Assembly (NCBI GenBank): GCA_030636065.1
Contig: DAOVXR010000095.1
Span: 1-6,914, forward strand
From: Sedimentisphaerales bacterium
Lineage (GTDB): Bacteria; Planctomycetota; Phycisphaerae; Sedimentisphaerales; SM23-30
DNA length: 6,914 nt
Reading direction: 5' to 3'
The translations under genes were made by a program, and so were the position numbers. Shown here one piece after another: positions 6,005-6,914 of this stretch. The number at the start of each line of letters is the position of its first letter. The first letter of the stretch is position 1. Below the pieces are notes generated by a model. It worked only from the letters and a program-made list of their open reading frames with translations. It was not told the origin of the DNA and searched no databases.

Positions 6005-6041
6005 ACGCCGCAAACAGTCTTGCCTTGCAAAGTAATACCCG

Positions 6042-6317
6042 GTGGGCATAGTGAAAGAAATTAAACGTATTGGGTATCTTTTATGTCTGGCATTGTTGAT
6101 CGGGCTGGTGCTGGTTCAACTGCGGACGCGACATATCCAGGCGATTAGCCGGATAACCGCTATGGCGGAACAGGAGCAACAATGGCGGCAGATGCTCTGG
6201 CAGCAGCGGTTGCGGCTGAGCGGTGTTCTGGAATCGCCGCGGATGATTAAAAAACAAATTGAACAGATGGAAATAGAATTTGTACCGCCAGGGACAGAAG
6301 AGGTAGAGGGTGGATAG
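6042..6317 (+). CDS. ftsL: FtsL-like cell division protein
   Basis: The 91-residue bitopic protein has a short basic cytoplasmic tail, one membrane helix (about 11-27, GYLLCLALLIGLVLVQL) and a glutamine-rich extracytoplasmic helix (about 30-65) likely to form a coiled coil, then ESPRMIKKQIEQMEI. This is the architecture of FtsL, which pairs with FtsB (DivIC) and activates FtsW-FtsI at the septum. FtsL diverges strongly in sequence, so the call rests on size, topology and its place directly before ftsI. Start codons are GTG at 6042 or GTG at 6051. The second has GGTGGG 4 nt upstream and would remove three residues. The last codons (EEVEGG) overlap the first GTAGAGNRY copy of array B, as seen at the end of mraZ. 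Confidence 0.7.
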   Translation: MGIVKEIKRIGYLLCLALLIGLVLVQLRTRHIQAISRITAMAEQEQQWRQMLWQQRLRLSGVLESPRMIKKQIEQMEIEFVPPGTEEVEGG

Positions 6318-6377
6318 TAGAGCGTAGAGGGTGTGGTGAATACCAGAGAAAAAAGTAAAGGTGGCCAAGTAGAGTGC
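6303..6377 (+). repeat. GTAGAGNRY repeat array B (four copies)
   Basis: Copies lie at 6303-6311 (GTAGAGGGT), 6317-6325 (GTAGAGCGT), 6324-6332 (GTAGAGGGT, sharing two bases with the previous copy) and 6369-6377 (GTAGAGTGC). AGTAGAGCGT (6316-6325) is identical to 3782-3791 in array A. AGGTAGAG (6301-6308) is identical to 3724-3731, and in both places it marks entry of the array into the 3' end of a gene. This array is less regular than A and runs into the palindrome at 6374. Confidence 0.65.
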
Positions 6378-6389
6378 GATGTATCGCAC
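6374..6389. repeat. perfect 16-bp palindrome in ftsL-ftsI spacer
   Basis: GTGCGATGTATCGCAC folds into a hairpin with a 6-7 bp stem and a tight TGTA or GT loop. No T-run follows, so it is not a typical terminator. It resembles short REP-type palindromes scattered in many genomes, and could equally be an operator. Confidence 0.55.
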
Positions 6390-6419
6390 CATTTAGTCTG
6401 AGGGTTAGTTTTTCGTAGG

Positions 6420-6436
6420 GTGGGGCTTTGGCCCAC
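6420..6436. repeat. second, imperfect palindrome in ftsL-ftsI spacer
   Basis: GTGGG (6420-6424) pairs with CCCAC (6432-6436) around a 7-nt loop, GCTTTGG. It lies 30 bp after the first palindrome and, like it, is GC-rich within a plainer spacer. Together they look like a small palindromic repeat element, but a single locus cannot prove that. Confidence 0.4.
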
Positions 6437-6478
6437 GCGTTAGTTAGTACTGAATGTTTATTAAAAGAGTCTTTGAGA

Positions 6479-6914
6479 TTGAAATTAACAGATAATTCAT
6501 GGCAGAGCAGGGTATGTGGGTATGTGTTTTGGTCTGTCCTGCTGGTGGGACTGCTCGGAGTGCTGTCGCGGTGCTGGTACTTGCAGTATTACGAGGTGGA
6601 TCAATGCCGAAAACGGGCGGAACGGCAGCAACGCAAACTTATCCCACTGAGCGCAAGGCGAGGCCTGATCCTTGATCGCACCGGAAAGGTGCTGGCGATA
6701 AGCGTGAAGAAACCGACGGTATGTGTCGATCCGTCGCTGATTAAGGATAAGCGGGAAAGAATAGAGACAGCCATCAAACTGTCCGAGATTCTAGCTCTGG
6801 ACGCGGATGAATTATATGAGTCGCTGCAAAAGCGATCGCGACAACGCTATATGCTGGTTAAGCGTTTTGTCGGTAAGGAACAGGCCGAGCAGGTCAAGGC
6901 GCTGGGCCGAAAAG
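6479..6914 (+). CDS. ftsI: peptidoglycan transpeptidase FtsI (PBP3 type), 5' part
   Basis: The visible 145 residues begin a class B penicillin-binding protein, the transpeptidase that cross-links septal peptidoglycan in complex with FtsW. A membrane helix lies at about 12-30 (VCGYVFWSVLLVGLLGVLS), followed by WYLQYYEVDQCRKRAERQQ and the family's RRGLILDRTGKVLA (60-73), the RGxIxDRxGxxLA signature of the N-terminal dimerisation domain. The catalytic SxxK, SxN and KTG motifs lie beyond the window. Position after ftsL in dcw favours FtsI over the sporulation relative SpoVD. The frame opens after a TAG at 6416-6418 and has no ATG before the membrane helix. TTG at 6479 is chosen because AAAAGAG (6463-6469) precedes it by 9 nt; TTG at 6473 is an alternative. 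Confidence 0.9.
   Translation, partial: MKLTDNSWQSRVCGYVFWSVLLVGLLGVLSRCWYLQYYEVDQCRKRAERQQRKLIPLSARRGLILDRTGKVLAISVKKPTVCVDPSLIKDKRERIETAIKLSEILALDADELYESLQKRSRQRYMLVKRFVGKEQAEQVKALGRK

Noticed and set aside
6081..6436. Two overlapping minus-strand ORFs of just over 100 codons
   Set aside because: They cover ftsL, the purine repeat and the palindromes in antisense. The composition (runs of S, P, L, F and Y) is what reverse-complemented GTAGAG repeats produce, and no family motif appears.
6499..6675. ATG-initiated + strand ORF of 58 codons overlapping the start of ftsI
   Set aside because: It is in a different frame from the clear FtsI sequence, has no Shine-Dalgarno, and its product is low-complexity without family features.

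Overview
The window carries the start of a division and cell wall (dcw) gene cluster, preceded by three genes that are not part of dcw. All genes I can support lie on the + strand. The organism looks like a bacterium of the planctomycete group, perhaps Phycisphaerae. I infer this from the MraZ N-terminus (MLLLTGEFELNLDNKYR...), a membrane protein with an N-terminal zinc ribbon, and a LysM membrane protein inside dcw. This is recognition from memory rather than a search, so the lineage call is moderate at best.

Layout. 1-196: leader with a candidate trpC promoter. 197-1009: trpC (indole-3-glycerol-phosphate synthase). 1018-1740: an unassigned zinc-ribbon protein with about four membrane segments, 8 nt after trpC. 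1773-2876: an ino1-type myo-inositol-1-phosphate synthase closely resembling the actinobacterial form. 2877-3244: a 368-nt non-coding spacer holding a hairpin, A/T tracts and a clear candidate MraZ operator, four TGGK direct repeats with an exact 10-bp period. 3245-3745: mraZ. 3746-3857: a spacer filled with a GTAGAGNRY purine repeat. 3858-4088: a small unknown gene with a good Shine-Dalgarno. 4120-5034: rsmH. 5031-5942: a membrane-anchored protein with two LysM domains, overlapping rsmH by ATGA. 5943-6041: a spacer with a candidate internal promoter. 6042-6317: an FtsL-like protein. 6318-6478: a spacer with a second GTAGAGNRY array and two palindromes. 6479-6914: the 5' part of ftsI (division transpeptidase), cut by the window edge.

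How the genes fit together. MraZ is the usual dcw repressor and would act on the repeats just upstream of its own gene. RsmH methylates 16S rRNA and is its standard partner. FtsL and FtsI belong to the septal peptidoglycan synthesis complex. The LysM protein sits where ftsL normally follows rsmH, so it is a reasonable candidate for an envelope or division accessory factor. trpC and ino1 are metabolic genes with no visible link to division.

I found no phage, transposon, CRISPR, tRNA or rRNA signal. The region is mostly ordinary. The parts worth a second look are the four-repeat operator, the ten-copy GTAGAGNRY repeat that runs into the 3' ends of two dcw genes, the small unknown gene between mraZ and rsmH, and the LysM protein between rsmH and ftsL.
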